Assembly (NCBI RefSeq): GCF_022808715.1
Contig: NZ_JAKZKX010000005.1
Span: 62,001 to 126,000, forward strand
Direction: 5' to 3'
Length of the DNA stretch: 64,000 nucleotides
From: Fundidesulfovibrio agrisoli
GTDB taxonomy: Bacteria; Desulfobacterota; Desulfovibrionia; Desulfovibrionales; Desulfovibrionaceae
A program made the translations under genes and the position numbers. A model generated the notes under the pieces. The model saw only the letters and a program-made list of their open reading frames with translations, was not told where the DNA came from and did no database searches. Shown here piece by piece: positions 47,047 through 56,410 of the stretch. Each line of letters begins with the position of its first letter. Positions within the stretch are counted from its first letter, which is position 1.

Positions 47047-47555
47047 TGGACGTGCGCTGGAAGGACATCGGCCTGCTGCGCGGCCTGGACGAGGCGGCCC
47101 TGGCCAAGGTGCGCCCCATCTTCGAGCCCCGCCAGTTGGAGGCGGGGGCCCGCGTGATCGTGGAGAACGAGCCCGGGGAGGAGATGTTCGTGCTGGTCAA
47201 GGGCAAGGTGCGCATCGTCAAATCCATGCTTCTGCCCGTGGACGCCTCGTCCCTCGGCGGTGTCGATCCGGCCAAGGTGCTGGCCACCCTCACCGGGGAG
47301 GCGCTGCCCTTCTTCGGCGAGATGGGCCTTGTCACCGACCATCCGCGCTCCGCCACGGTGGAGACGCTGGAGCCCTCCACCTTCCTGGTCACGGACAGGG
47401 CCAGATTCTTCGACCTGGTGCGCCGCGAGCCGGAGCTGGGCTGCCGCCTGCTCACCGCCCTGGCCGTGCGCATGGCCGACCTGGTGCGCTCCGGCAACCA
47501 GCAGGTCATGAAGCTGACCACCGCGCTCGCCCTGGTGCTCTCCGGCAAGAAATGA
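47046..47555 (+). CDS. Stand-alone cyclic-nucleotide-binding-domain protein
   Basis: The 169-residue protein is a single CNB domain: LRGLDEAALAKVRPIFEPRQ, ARVIVENEPGEEMFVLVKGK, then the phosphate-binding cassette PFFGEMGLVTDHPRSATVE with the usual Gly-Glu and Arg-Ser-Ala, and a C-terminal helix. There is no DNA-binding domain. It starts at the last base of the channel stop codon (TGATG), so it may be a detachable cAMP or cGMP sensor for the channel. A GTG three bases earlier is possible. Confidence 0.85.
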   Translation: MDVRWKDIGLLRGLDEAALAKVRPIFEPRQLEAGARVIVENEPGEEMFVLVKGKVRIVKSMLLPVDASSLGGVDPAKVLATLTGEALPFFGEMGLVTDHPRSATVETLEPSTFLVTDRARFFDLVRREPELGCRLLTALAVRMADLVRSGNQQVMKLTTALALVLSGKK

Positions 47556-48457
47556 GCGAGTCCCCCGCCGCATCCGGGGCCGAGGAGCCCGGCCTGACCC
47601 ACCGCGACATCGCCGTGGCCCTGGGCGTTACCGTGACCACGGTCAAGAGCTACCGCCGCAAGTTCCCGGAGTTCTTCGCCGGGGCCTCGGGCTCGCGGCC
47701 CATCCGCTTTCCGGCCCGTGCGGGGCAGGTCTGCGCGCGCATCCAGGCCCTGTTCGGGCGCGGCTACGCGGTGGAGCAGGTGCGTGAGCGCCTGGCCCTG
47801 GAATTCGACCTGCAGGAGCCCTCCATTCAGGAGCCGCCCGGCAAGGAAGCCCGCCCCGTGCCGCCCCCCGGAAGCCCGGAGAATCCCCTGGCCGCCCCGG
47901 ACCCCCTGGCCCGCATCGAGGGCCTGCTGGAGGGGTTGTTCTCCATCCAGAACCGTACCCACTCCCTGCTGGCCGACCTGCTGGCCAGGCTGGACACCGT
48001 GGCCGACGCCCTGGCGGCCCAGCAGCCACAGGCTGCGGCGCAGGCCAAACCCGCACCCAAGCCCTCGGCGCCGGTTCGTGCGGCCGGACCCGCAGCGGTG
48101 AGGCCCCCGGCGGAACTCCTGGGCCTGCCCGTGGTGGTGCTCTCGGGCGACGGCGAATATCTGGGCGTCAGCAGCAAGGGCGGGAAGGCCTTCTCCTTGG
48201 AGCAGTTCGAGGAATTTCTCGTCAACCGGGCCAAGGGCCTGGGGCCGGTGGAGCCCCGCTGGCGCGGGGCCGGTCAGGAGTGGATTCTGGGCCTGCGCAG
48301 CGGCGGGCAGAGCCATGACCATCATTTCGTCCGGGCCGTGACGCCCAAGGGCAACGCCGTTGCCCGCTTCTCGGCCCTTTCCGTGGGCGGGCGCGCCGAG
48401 TCCGACGCGGCCTTGCAGACATTCCTGCGACAGGTCAAGGAGTCGCTGGCCCAATGA
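47552..48457 (+). CDS. MerR-type HTH protein with long unknown C-terminal part
   Basis: Residues ~15-75 form a winged helix-turn-helix of MerR type: LTHRDIAVALGVTVTTVKSY, then FPARAGQVCARIQALFGRGY. A proline-rich low-complexity linker follows (about 90-195, many P and A), with a possible coiled segment (IEGLLEGLFSIQNRTHSLLA). The C-terminal third (about 200-300) is globular and unknown. It overlaps both neighbours by 4 bp. It may regulate this operon or use the HTH for another task. Confidence 0.72.
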   Translation: MSESPAASGAEEPGLTHRDIAVALGVTVTTVKSYRRKFPEFFAGASGSRPIRFPARAGQVCARIQALFGRGYAVEQVRERLALEFDLQEPSIQEPPGKEARPVPPPGSPENPLAAPDPLARIEGLLEGLFSIQNRTHSLLADLLARLDTVADALAAQQPQAAAQAKPAPKPSAPVRAAGPAAVRPPAELLGLPVVVLSGDGEYLGVSSKGGKAFSLEQFEEFLVNRAKGLGPVEPRWRGAGQEWILGLRSGGQSHDHHFVRAVTPKGNAVARFSALSVGGRAESDAALQTFLRQVKESLAQ

Positions 48458-49290
48458 ACGGTTCCCCGGATCAGTTGCGCCAGCGGCGCATGCGCTGCGA
48501 GGAGTTGGCGGAGAGCGCCGCGCTCCAGTTGGAATCCCTGCGGGACGCCCTGGACGCTGGCGGAATGGAGGATTCCACCCGCCTGGCCCGAGAGGCCGAG
48601 CAAAACCTGCGGGAGCTGGCCGCCCTGACCCTGCTGCCCGAGGCGGCGAACGGGCTGGAGCCGGGCTGGTCCGACCCGGGCTCGCTGCACGCCTTCCGGC
48701 GCGCGGGCCTGGAGGCCCTGGAGCGCTTGCGGGCGCGCTACGCCGCCCTGTGCGCCGGGCCGTGGCAGGACGCCGGGGACATCCTCGGGCGGGACTCGGC
48801 GCGGAGGCTCGCCTTGCGGACGGTCTGCGCTATGCTGGCCGCCGCCGCGATCTTCGGGGGGTGGTGGCGCTGGCAGGAGGCGCGCAACGCCCGGCTGGCC
48901 GCCGGGCTGGCCCGGGTGCGGGCGGAGACCGCCCTGGAGGCCGTGCGCCTCATCGGCCGGGCCTGGACCCAGGCCGCCCGGTTCGCGGGGAAAACTCCGG
49001 CGGACGTGCCCGCGCTCAAGGATTTCGATGTCTGCCTTGGTACCGACTTGAGGCTCGCCGCGCCCGACGCCCCGTGCAGGCAGGCCTGGAAGGCGGCAAG
49101 CGAACAGCTCTTCACCGGGGCCGTGCCCCCGCCCGGCAACGCCGATGCCGCCCCGTCCGAGGTCCAGCGCGACCCCTGGGGCTCCCCTTATGTCCTGAGC
49201 ATCGATCCGCAGGGCAGGGGGCGGGTGGCCTCGCCTGGGCCGGACGGCCGTCTGGGCACCCCGGACGACATTTCAGAGACTCTGCCCTGA
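48454..49290 (+). CDS. Single-pass membrane protein with pseudopilin (GspG)-like C-terminal segment
   Basis: The 278-residue protein has a soluble, helical N-terminal region (1-118), one membrane helix (~121-139, LRTVCAMLAAAAIFGGWWRW), a helical linker and a tail RDPWGSPYVLSIDPQG, GPDGRLGTPDDI that matches the calcium-binding end of type II secretion major pseudopilins (DPWGNPY ... GPDGxxGTxDDI). Normal pseudopilins are short with the helix at the very N-terminus. No other secretion genes are near. It ends the five-gene overlapping block. Function unknown. Confidence 0.65.
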   Translation: MNGSPDQLRQRRMRCEELAESAALQLESLRDALDAGGMEDSTRLAREAEQNLRELAALTLLPEAANGLEPGWSDPGSLHAFRRAGLEALERLRARYAALCAGPWQDAGDILGRDSARRLALRTVCAMLAAAAIFGGWWRWQEARNARLAAGLARVRAETALEAVRLIGRAWTQAARFAGKTPADVPALKDFDVCLGTDLRLAAPDAPCRQAWKAASEQLFTGAVPPPGNADAAPSEVQRDPWGSPYVLSIDPQGRGRVASPGPDGRLGTPDDISETLP

Positions 49291-49315
49291 ACTTCTCCCG
49301 CTTCCTGTCCTTCCG

Positions 49316-49849
49316 TCATTTCCTTTCAGGCACCGAGAGCCGCGCCCGGCAGTAGGCGGCCGCGTCCGTGGCGGCGGCCAGCAGGGCCGGCCCGGCAACC
49401 CCCGAGGCGACCTCGCCCAGCAGCGCGTCGCTCTGCAGCGGGGCGGGCTGGGTCCAGTCCATGGTCACGAGCATCACGGCCTGCATGGCCTGCCGCCCCT
49501 GGGGCGCGTCCCGCCCGAAGTCGTATTCCAGAACGTAGCACAGGTTCGCCCCGGCCTTGGCCAGGGCCGCCCTGTCCTGCGCGGTGAAGCTGCGGCCCTG
49601 GGCCGTTTTGCCCACCAGGGCGTCCAGGTTGAAGATGCCTGTGGCCCGGGCCAGGGTGCTGCCGTCATGGCGGGGCGTGGCCGACCAGGCCACCCGGGTG
49701 AAGAGGGGGCAGGCCCCGAGGAGTTCCCCCAGTGGGCGCGCCGGGGCCACGGGGTGGCGCAACTCCTTGAGGCGCGCCACCTCGTCGCGCCCGCAGGCGC
49801 ACAGGAGCAGAGCGGCCAACAGGAAAGCTGTAGTACGAATTGTAACCAA
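49316..49849 (-). CDS. Lipoprotein of unknown function
   Basis: The frame starting near 49849 encodes a short signal AFLLAALLLCACG with a lipobox, then a ~150-residue mature domain (RHPVAPARPLGELLGACPLF, TLARATGIFNLDALVGKT, CYVLEYDFGRDAPQGR). It may bind or scavenge something in the periplasm, but I do not recognise it. No ATG fits; the likely start is a TTG at 49849, directly after the zinc-ribbon gene. A CTG a few codons earlier is also possible. Start uncertain. Confidence 0.6.
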   Translation of the reverse strand: MVTIRTTAFLLAALLLCACGRDEVARLKELRHPVAPARPLGELLGACPLFTRVAWSATPRHDGSTLARATGIFNLDALVGKTAQGRSFTAQDRAALAKAGANLCYVLEYDFGRDAPQGRQAMQAVMLVTMDWTQPAPLQSDALLGEVASGVAGPALLAAATDAAAYCRARLSVPERK

Positions 49850-49863
49850 AATGAAAACGACAA

Positions 49864-50058
49864 TCAGTCGGCGCTGTTGAACGTCCCGCAGTTCTCGCAG
49901 GAGAAGCCGTAGAAGCGGGCCTCTCCGTCCACCACCTCGATCTCCACGTGGTTGATGTGCCCGCACTTCTCGCACTGGATCATGGCGATGCCGGTCTTGG
50001 GGTTGTAGAGGCATTCCTCGCCGCGGATGATGACGGTCTCGGTGAAGCCTTCGTCCAT
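49864..50058 (-). CDS. Small zinc-ribbon protein
   Basis: The 64-residue protein has two CxxC knuckles, CEKCGHIN and CENCGTF, separated by 22 residues of beta-strand sequence (VEIEVVDGEARFYGFS), the layout of a rubredoxin-like or zinc-ribbon fold. GGAGG precedes the ATG at 50058. It is located between azlD and a lipoprotein gene. Function unknown. Confidence 0.75.
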   Translation of the reverse strand: MDEGFTETVIIRGEECLYNPKTGIAMIQCEKCGHINHVEIEVVDGEARFYGFSCENCGTFNSAD

Positions 50059-50118
50059 GGTGCGGCCTCCTTTGGGGTTTGAGCCAGGATAGCCGGACTC
50101 GGAGGCTGTTGGCAACGG

Positions 50119-50442
50119 CTAGAACACGGCGCGCCAGAGTGCCACGAAGCACAGCCCGGCCAGCACGGGGCCGAAGAAGCCCTTGGTGCGCCAGGCCAGC
50201 AGGCTGGTGAGGGCGGAGGCCCAGAGGAAGGCGTTGTCGAAGCTCAGGTTCAGCGCCCCCTTCTCCAGCAGCACGGACTGGGCCAGCAGCGCGCCCAGCA
50301 CCGCCGGGGGCACCACGGAGAGGAAACGGCGCAGGGCCTCGGGCATGGGGCGCGAGGCGAAGAACAGCGCCGGGACCACGCGCGGCAGGTAGGTCACCGC
50401 GGCCATGCCCAGCACGGTCAGGAGGATCGTTTGCTGGTCCAT
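50119..50442 (-). CDS. azlD: AzlD-family branched-chain amino acid exporter subunit
   Basis: The 107-residue membrane protein has three or four helices: LLTVLGMAAVTYLPRVVPAL, the loop RPMPEALRRFLSVVPPAVLG and FGPVLAGLCFVALWR. AzlD pairs with AzlC to export branched-chain amino acids or analogues. It overlaps the azlC gene by 25 bp. Confidence 0.88.
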   Translation of the reverse strand: MDQQTILLTVLGMAAVTYLPRVVPALFFASRPMPEALRRFLSVVPPAVLGALLAQSVLLEKGALNLSFDNAFLWASALTSLLAWRTKGFFGPVLAGLCFVALWRAVF

Positions 50443-51131
50443 GGGGTGAAGGCCGCGGTGGCGGCGGCGATGACGGCTCCGGCCAGGGTGGCGTAGGCCG
50501 AGGCGTCGGTCTGGGAGATGATGAGGGCCAGGGAGCCGCCCAGCACGGCGGCCAATATGTGCGCGGGGCTCAGCAGCTGCCCCACCAGCAGCACCGCGAA
50601 CATGGCGGGCAGGGCGTAGTCCAGTCCCAGGGGCTTCACGTCGGGCACGAAGCCGCCGGCAACGGCCCCGGCGATGCCGCCCACGATCCAGCCGGTGTGG
50701 GCCAGCAGGTTGATGGCCAGCGTCTTGCGGGCGCTGAGCTGCCGGTTGTGGAAGCGCGTGGCGTGCAGGGCGAAGGTCTCGTCGGTCATCTCGAAGCAGA
50801 AGCGGGCGATGCGCCGCACCGGCCAGCTTGCCAGGAAGGGCGAGAGCGCGGCGGAGAACAGCACGTGGCGCAGGTTCACGATGAAGGCCGTGGCGATCAC
50901 GCTGGAGGCGGGAGCGCCGGAGCCGATCATGTCCACGGCGATGAGCTGGGCCGAGCCCGCATACACCAGGATGGACATGAGCCCCGTGTTGGCCAGGGAG
51001 AGCCCGGCCTTCACGGCCAGCACGCCGTAGGCGAAGCCCACGGGCAGGTAGCCCATGATGATGGGCAGGGCCTGCGAGAGGGCGGAGGGCTCGTCCCGCT
51101 GGGCGGTATGGTCGTCTTGAGCGTGCTGCAT
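50418..51131 (-). CDS. azlC: AzlC-family branched-chain amino acid exporter subunit
   Basis: The 237-residue inner-membrane protein has the AzlC pattern: ALPIIMGYLPVGFAYGVLAV, YAGSAQLIAVDMIG, FIVNLRHVLFSAALSPFL, and FEMTDETFALHATRF with an acidic motif, in 6-7 membrane helices. It works with AzlD, encoded just downstream. The ATG at 51131 is preferred, although a Shine-Dalgarno is somewhat far; an earlier start would add a hydrophilic tail. Confidence 0.87.
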   Translation of the reverse strand: MQHAQDDHTAQRDEPSALSQALPIIMGYLPVGFAYGVLAVKAGLSLANTGLMSILVYAGSAQLIAVDMIGSGAPASSVIATAFIVNLRHVLFSAALSPFLASWPVRRIARFCFEMTDETFALHATRFHNRQLSARKTLAINLLAHTGWIVGGIAGAVAGGFVPDVKPLGLDYALPAMFAVLLVGQLLSPAHILAAVLGGSLALIISQTDASAYATLAGAVIAAATAAFTPWTSKRSS

Positions 51132-51256
51132 AGGGGGGATTTGGCTACTCCTCGCTGGAGCCGGGGTCAAGGCCTGCAACTGGGCCGGAGCCCGGGCCAA
51201 GGCCGCCCGACTGGGGGGCGGCTGGCGGTTTCGGGCCGTTTGGGCTAGGGTCGCCC

Positions 51257-53260
51257 ATGCGCGCGACCGAAAACACCCGTTCCATCGTCACCACCTGCAC
51301 CCGGGACTGCCCCAGCTGTTGCGGCCTGCTGGCCGTGGTGGAGGAGGGCCGTCTCACGGCCATCAAGGGCAATCCGGCCCATCCGCTGAACAAGGGCGGC
51401 TGCTGCGGCAAGATGAAAGCCTACGTGCGCCGGGTCTACAGCCCGGAGCGCGTCACCAGCCCCATGCTGCGCATGGGCGACACCTGGCGGGCCATCGGCT
51501 GGGGCGAAGCCCTGGACCTCTGGGCGGACAGGATCAAGGCCTTCGCGGCCGAGTCCGGGCCGGAGTCCATCCTGCACTATCAGGGCTACGGCGAGCGCAC
51601 CGCCCTCACCATGCTCAACGAGCGCTTCTTCGCCCACCTGGGCGGGGTCACGGGCCTGGCGGGCTCGCTCTGCTCGGGCACGGCCTACGCGGCCATGGCG
51701 CAGGATTTCGGGGTGCGCGTCTCCCACGACCCATTGGACCATCTGAACTCACGCACCATCATTCTCTGGGGCCGCAACCCGGCGGTCACCCAGTTCAACA
51801 TGACCCGCATCCTGGCCGAGGCCCGCAAGCGCGGCGCGGATATCTGGCTGGTGGACCCTGCCGCCACCGAAAGCCTCACCCTGTGCTCGCGGCACATCCA
51901 GCCCCGGCCCGGTGCGGACGTCCACCTGGCCCTGGGCGCGGCCCGCGCCGCCCTGGAAAACGGCTGGGTGGACCAGGCCTTCGTGTCGGAGCGGGCCACG
52001 GGGTTCGAGGCCTTCCGGCGCATCGCCATGGAGGCCACCGTGGAAGAGCGCGCCGCCCTGGCCGGCGTGTCCCCGGCGGACGTGCGCGCCCTGGCAGGAG
52101 CCATGTGGCACGCCAAGCCCGCCGCCATCCTGCTGGGCTGGGGCATGCACCGCCACGTGGACGCCCACCTGGGCGTGCGGGCCGTCGACGCGCTCTCGGC
52201 CATGACCGGCAACGTGGGCCTGCCCGGCGGCGGCGTGAGCCAGGGCTTCGAGGAGTACGGCCCCTACGACCAGTCCGCCTGGGGCTTTGATCTGCATCCG
52301 CCCCGGCGCAGGCTGCTCATGGCGCGCATCGGCCGGGAAATTCTGGACGCAACGGACCCGCCCATCCGCATGATCGTCACCAGCGCGGCCAACCCCGTGT
52401 GCATGGCCCCGGACAGCGGCGTGGTGGCCGAGGCCTTCGGAAGCAGGGAGTTCGCCGTGCACCTGGGCCACTTCCTGGACGACACGGCCCGCCTGGCCGA
52501 CCTCTTCCTGCCCTGCGCAACCTATCTGGAGGAGGACGACGTGGTGGCCGCCTACGGGCACAACTACCTCGGCCCGGTGAACAAGGCCGTGGAGCCAGTT
52601 GGGGAGTGCCGCCCCCAGTTCGACATCTACCAGGACCTGGCCGGGCGCTTCCCCTTCGCCGGGGACTACGTGCGCCCCAGGGACGAATGGCTGCGCGCGC
52701 TGTGCAAGCCTTTTCTCGACAAGGGCTTCACCCTGGAAGAACTCAGGCGCGGACCCCAGCGCGACCCGGACGCCCCCATGGCCCCCTGGGCCGAGGGGCC
52801 TTTCGCCACGCCGGACGGCAGGTTCCGCTTCCTGGACGAGGCCCCCTCCCGCCCCGTGGCTGATCCGGGCCTGCCCCTGTGGCTTCTGACCATCGGCAGC
52901 GCGGAACACCTCTGCTCCGAGCTGACCCTGGCCGAACACGCCCCCCTGCCCACGGCGCGCATCCACCCGGAAACAGGGACCGCCCTGGGCCTGGCCGACG
53001 GCTCGCCCGCGCTCCTGCACAACGCCCAGGCCGACGTGGCGGTGCTGGTGACATTCGACGCGGCCCAGCGCCGCGACGTCTGCCTGTGCGCCCGCGGCGG
53101 CTGGCTGGCCGCCGGGCACGGCCTGAACCGCCTGGCCCCGGCCCGGGCCAGCACGTTGGGCTCGGGCACCCCGTACTACGAGACGCGCGTCACCCTGCGC
53201 CCGCTGCCGCCAGGCTCCGCCCAGGGGCAGCCGGTTGACAGGGGACCCTCCGGGAACTAG
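51257..53260 (+). CDS. Molybdopterin-dependent oxidoreductase (Mo/W-bisMGD, single catalytic subunit)
   Basis: The 667-residue cytosolic enzyme has an N-terminal 4Fe-4S site (C14, C18, C21/C22 and C49/C50), KMKAYVRRVYSPERVTSPML, the MGD-binding GSLCSGTAYAAM, WGRNPAVTQFNMTRI and FPFAGDYVRP. There is no Tat signal and no adjacent iron-sulfur or membrane subunit, so it works alone or with soluble carriers. It belongs to the thiosulfate reductase/BisC-like class; the substrate cannot be predicted. A COG0523 GTPase gene follows 47 bp later. Confidence 0.87.
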   Translation: MRATENTRSIVTTCTRDCPSCCGLLAVVEEGRLTAIKGNPAHPLNKGGCCGKMKAYVRRVYSPERVTSPMLRMGDTWRAIGWGEALDLWADRIKAFAAESGPESILHYQGYGERTALTMLNERFFAHLGGVTGLAGSLCSGTAYAAMAQDFGVRVSHDPLDHLNSRTIILWGRNPAVTQFNMTRILAEARKRGADIWLVDPAATESLTLCSRHIQPRPGADVHLALGAARAALENGWVDQAFVSERATGFEAFRRIAMEATVEERAALAGVSPADVRALAGAMWHAKPAAILLGWGMHRHVDAHLGVRAVDALSAMTGNVGLPGGGVSQGFEEYGPYDQSAWGFDLHPPRRRLLMARIGREILDATDPPIRMIVTSAANPVCMAPDSGVVAEAFGSREFAVHLGHFLDDTARLADLFLPCATYLEEDDVVAAYGHNYLGPVNKAVEPVGECRPQFDIYQDLAGRFPFAGDYVRPRDEWLRALCKPFLDKGFTLEELRRGPQRDPDAPMAPWAEGPFATPDGRFRFLDEAPSRPVADPGLPLWLLTIGSAEHLCSELTLAEHAPLPTARIHPETGTALGLADGSPALLHNAQADVAVLVTFDAAQRRDVCLCARGGWLAAGHGLNRLAPARASTLGSGTPYYETRVTLRPLPPGSAQGQPVDRGPSGN

Positions 53261-53307
53261 CGTCCACCGGTTTTCCACAGCAATAACGCCCACGGAGGCT
53301 CCGTTTT

Positions 53308-54273
53308 ATGCTCCCCATTCCGGTTACGGTTCTCACCGGCTATCTCGGCGCGGGCAAGACCACGCTGCTCAACCGCATCCTCACCCAGGAGCACGGCAAG
53401 CGCTACGCCGTGATCGTCAACGAATTCGGTGAGGTAGGCATCGACAACGAGCTCGTGGCCCACAGCGACGAGGAAATCTTCGAGATGAACAACGGCTGCA
53501 TCTGCTGCACCGTGCGCGGCGACCTGATCCGCATGGTGGGCGGGCTGATCCGCCGCAAAGGGCAGCTCGACGGCGTCATCATCGAAACCACGGGCCTGGC
53601 CGACCCCGCGCCCGTGATCCAGACCTTCTTCCTGGACCAGGAAACCAAGGAGCGCACCGCCCTGGACGCCGTGGTCGCCGTGGTGGACTCCCGCCACTTC
53701 CAGGGCCAGCTGGAGCGCAGCGCCGAGGCCCGCGAGCAGGTGATCTTCGCGGACGCGGTGATCCTCAACAAGTGCGACCTGGTGGACGAGGCCGGGCTGG
53801 AGGAGGCCCGAGCGCGCATCCGCGAGCTCAACCCCTCGGTGGAGATCATCCCGGCCACGCGCTGCGACGTGCCCCTGGAGAAGGTCATGGGGCGGCGCTC
53901 CTTCGACCTGCTGCGCCTGCTGGACATCGAGCCCGAGCTGCTCGACGAGGGCGCGCACGAGCACAGCCACGGGCACGTGCAGTCCGTCTCCCTGGTTTCG
54001 GACAAGGCCGTGGACTTCGAGCGCTTCAAGAAGTGGATCGGCGAGTTCCTCAACGCCCAGGGCCAGAACGTCTACCGCTGCAAGGGGATCCTGCATCTGC
54101 CGGGCGAGAAGCAGCGGCTGGTGTTCCAGGGGGTGCACATGCTCATGGAGATGGGTTTCGGGATGCCCTGGAAAGAGGGCGAGCAGCGCGGCAGCAAGGC
54201 CGTGTTCATCGGCCGCGGCCTGGACAGCCTGGCCCTGCAGATCGCCTTCCGCGACTGCCTGGTGACGTCATGA
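53308..54273 (+). CDS. COG0523/CobW-family metallochaperone GTPase
   Basis: The 321-residue protein has Walker A GYLGAGKT (11-18), [11 protein letters not shown], the metal-binding CICC (64-67), [14 protein letters not shown] and a His-rich stretch HEHSHGH before the CobW C-terminal domain. These proteins hand zinc or other metals to enzymes and some are Zur-controlled. GGAGG lies upstream of 53308. The WD40 gene that follows overlaps its stop by 4 bp, so the two are coupled. Confidence 0.9.
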   Translation: MLPIPVTVLTGYLGAGKTTLLNRILTQEHGKRYAVIVNEFGEVGIDNELVAHSDEEIFEMNNGCICCTVRGDLIRMVGGLIRRKGQLDGVIIETTGLADPAPVIQTFFLDQETKERTALDAVVAVVDSRHFQGQLERSAEAREQVIFADAVILNKCDLVDEAGLEEARARIRELNPSVEIIPATRCDVPLEKVMGRRSFDLLRLLDIEPELLDEGAHEHSHGHVQSVSLVSDKAVDFERFKKWIGEFLNAQGQNVYRCKGILHLPGEKQRLVFQGVHMLMEMGFGMPWKEGEQRGSKAVFIGRGLDSLALQIAFRDCLVTS

Positions 54274-55304
54274 CCGCCGCCAGGGAGCTGGGCTCCGGCA
54301 TGCTGGAGTGGGACCTGGGTGCCTACCCCGAGCGCGCCGCCTTCAGCGCGGACAGCGCGGAGATGGCCTTCGCCCTGGGCGACGGGCGCATCGCGGTCAT
54401 CGACCTGGACGGCCTGGAGGCGCGCTTCCGCGCCCCGCACGAGGGCGGCTCCTGCATGTCCCTGGCGGCGCATCCCAAGGGCGGCTGGCTTTCCGGCGGC
54501 GACGACGGCAGGCTGGTCTACACCTCGCCCGCCGGCGAGTGCACCGTGGTGCATGAAGTCCCGGGGCACTGGCTGGAGGTCATGGCCGTCAGCCAGGACG
54601 GCGGCACGCTGGCCGTGGCGGCCGGGCGCACGGTGCTGGTGTTCGACCTGGGGCTGGGCTCCATGACGGAGTACGGCCCGCACCAGGGCAACGTCTCCGG
54701 GCTGGCCTTCAGCCCGGCCGGGGGCATCCTGGCGGCCACCCACGTGGGCGGCGTCTCCCTGTGGGACCTGGACGAACCCTCCGAGCCGATCTTTCTGGAG
54801 CTGCGCGGCCTGAACCTGGCCCCGGCCTTCTCCCCGGACGGCAACTTCCTGACCTGCGGGCACCAGGAGAACGCCATCCACGTGGTGGACCTGGCCTCGC
54901 GCAAGGTGTTCCAACTGGGCGGCCTGCCCGCCAAGCCCGGGCAGCTGGGTTGGTCGCTGGACGGGCGCTACCTGCTGCACACCGGAACCCGGGCCGTGGT
55001 CTGCTGGCCCGTGCCGGAGTGCTTCAGCCAGAACCCGGAGCCCGTGGCCTTCGCCGTGCAGGAGGAGGCCCGCATGACCGCCCTGGCCGCCAACACCCGC
55101 ATCCCCTTCGCGGCGGCCGGGTTCGGCGACGGCACGGTGCTCCTGGCGGAGCTCAAGCGCTTCACGGCCTTCCCCCTGGGGCTGGACCCGGTGTCGCCTG
55201 TCTCCTGCCTGTGCTGGAGCGGGGCGGGGCTGCATCTGGCCTGCGGCATGGAGGACGGCCGCGCCGCCCTGCTGGACCTGGGCAAAATGCTCTCGGAGGG
55301 TTGA
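54270..55304 (+). CDS. WD40-repeat protein coupled to the GTPase
   Basis: The 344-residue protein is a series of WD40-like blades: [98 protein letters not shown] and a final [20 protein letters not shown]. It should form a seven-bladed propeller and bind protein partners. No signal peptide. Gene order GTPase-WD40 suggests a scaffold for metal delivery. A transglycosylase gene follows 3 bp later. Confidence 0.85.
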   Translation: MTAARELGSGMLEWDLGAYPERAAFSADSAEMAFALGDGRIAVIDLDGLEARFRAPHEGGSCMSLAAHPKGGWLSGGDDGRLVYTSPAGECTVVHEVPGHWLEVMAVSQDGGTLAVAAGRTVLVFDLGLGSMTEYGPHQGNVSGLAFSPAGGILAATHVGGVSLWDLDEPSEPIFLELRGLNLAPAFSPDGNFLTCGHQENAIHVVDLASRKVFQLGGLPAKPGQLGWSLDGRYLLHTGTRAVVCWPVPECFSQNPEPVAFAVQEEARMTALAANTRIPFAAAGFGDGTVLLAELKRFTAFPLGLDPVSPVSCLCWSGAGLHLACGMEDGRAALLDLGKMLSEG

Positions 55305-55306
55305 AC

Positions 55307-56410
55307 ATGAAACGATTCATCCTGCTCATCCTGCTCACAGCCGCGTGCGTTCCGGCTACCGCCCAGGCGGCCGAGTTCGACGCGGTGAAGACCCGCCTGA
55401 CGGCCGACGGCATCCCGGCGGCCCAGGTCAAGGCGGCGTTCTCCAGGCCGGACGTGCGCTTCAGCGTGGACCCCATGGGCAAGAAGCTCCTGGAGATGTA
55501 CACCTCGAAGTTCGGCTCCGACGTGGTGCGCGAGCTCCAGAAGCGCTTCACCGAGCTGGGCTACTTCAGCGGGCCCGCCAACGGCAGGCCGGACTACCTG
55601 TTCCGCAGCGGCGTGCGGGCCTTCCAGCGCGAGCACGGCATGCCCGTGGACGGCCGCTACAGCCTGGACATGCTCACCCTGGCCCAGCAGGAGCAGGCCA
55701 AGGCCCCGCAGCAGGTGCAGGACGACCTCAAGGCCCTGGCCGCCAGCGGCCCGCCGCAGATGTACGAGGCCATCATCACCCCCGAGCGCCTGGGCGAGGC
55801 CAAGGAGTTCTACCTGGCCAACAAGGCCGTGCTGGACGAGGTGCGCCAGCGCTACGGCGTGCCCCCCGAGGCCACCGTGGGCCTGCTCACCGTGGAGACG
55901 CGCGCGGGCAAGTTCCTGGGCGACAACCTGGCCCTGAACAACCTGGCCAGCATGGCCGCCAGCTCCAAGGCCGCCACCGTGATGAGCGTGTTCGCGGGCG
56001 AGAAGGTGACCCCCGAACGCATGGCCTGGCTCGATTCCAAGGCCGCCGAGAAGGCCGCCTGGGCCTACTCCGAGCTCAAGGCCCTGTTCACCTACGGGGA
56101 GCGCAACAAGCTCGACGTCGCGGCCATGCCCGGCTCCATCTACGGGGCCATCGGGGTGAGCCAGTTCATGCCGTCGAGCCTGTTGCGTTTCGGCGTGGAC
56201 GGCGACGGGGACGGGGTGGTGGACATCTTCAACGTGCGCGACGCCGTGAACTCCATGGGCAACTACCTGCGGGCCCACGGCTTCACCGGCAACCTCGAGG
56301 ACGAGGCCACGCTGCGCGAGTCCCTTTTCCGCTACAACCACTCCGAGACCTACGTGAACACGATCATGGCCGTGGCCCACTACCTCAAGGGGGGGCAGGC
56401 CCTGCCCTAG
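55307..56410 (+). CDS. mltB: MltB-type lytic murein transglycosylase with internal peptidoglycan-binding domain
   Basis: The 367-residue protein has a signal peptide (RFILLILLTAACVPATAQA), a peptidoglycan-binding module (about 70-125, VVRELQKRFTELGYFSG and RAFQREHGMPVDGRYSLDM), and a SLT_2 catalytic domain with active Glu in LLTVETRAGKFLGDN, IYGAIGVSQFMPSSLLRFG and RYNHSETYVNTIM. It cleaves muramyl-GlcNAc links to anhydro products in the periplasm. It is near-coupled to the WD40 gene. Confidence 0.88.
   Translation: MKRFILLILLTAACVPATAQAAEFDAVKTRLTADGIPAAQVKAAFSRPDVRFSVDPMGKKLLEMYTSKFGSDVVRELQKRFTELGYFSGPANGRPDYLFRSGVRAFQREHGMPVDGRYSLDMLTLAQQEQAKAPQQVQDDLKALAASGPPQMYEAIITPERLGEAKEFYLANKAVLDEVRQRYGVPPEATVGLLTVETRAGKFLGDNLALNNLASMAASSKAATVMSVFAGEKVTPERMAWLDSKAAEKAAWAYSELKALFTYGERNKLDVAAMPGSIYGAIGVSQFMPSSLLRFGVDGDGDGVVDIFNVRDAVNSMGNYLRAHGFTGNLEDEATLRESLFRYNHSETYVNTIMAVAHYLKGGQALP

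Noticed and set aside
47043-47555. GTG start for the CNB protein
   Set aside because: The ATG three bases later overlaps the upstream stop in a normal coupling arrangement; the difference is one residue.
54761-56410. Extended start for the transglycosylase within the WD40 gene
   Set aside because: The only start giving a signal peptide is at 55307; the longer frame is antisense-like G/R-rich sequence over WD40 codons.
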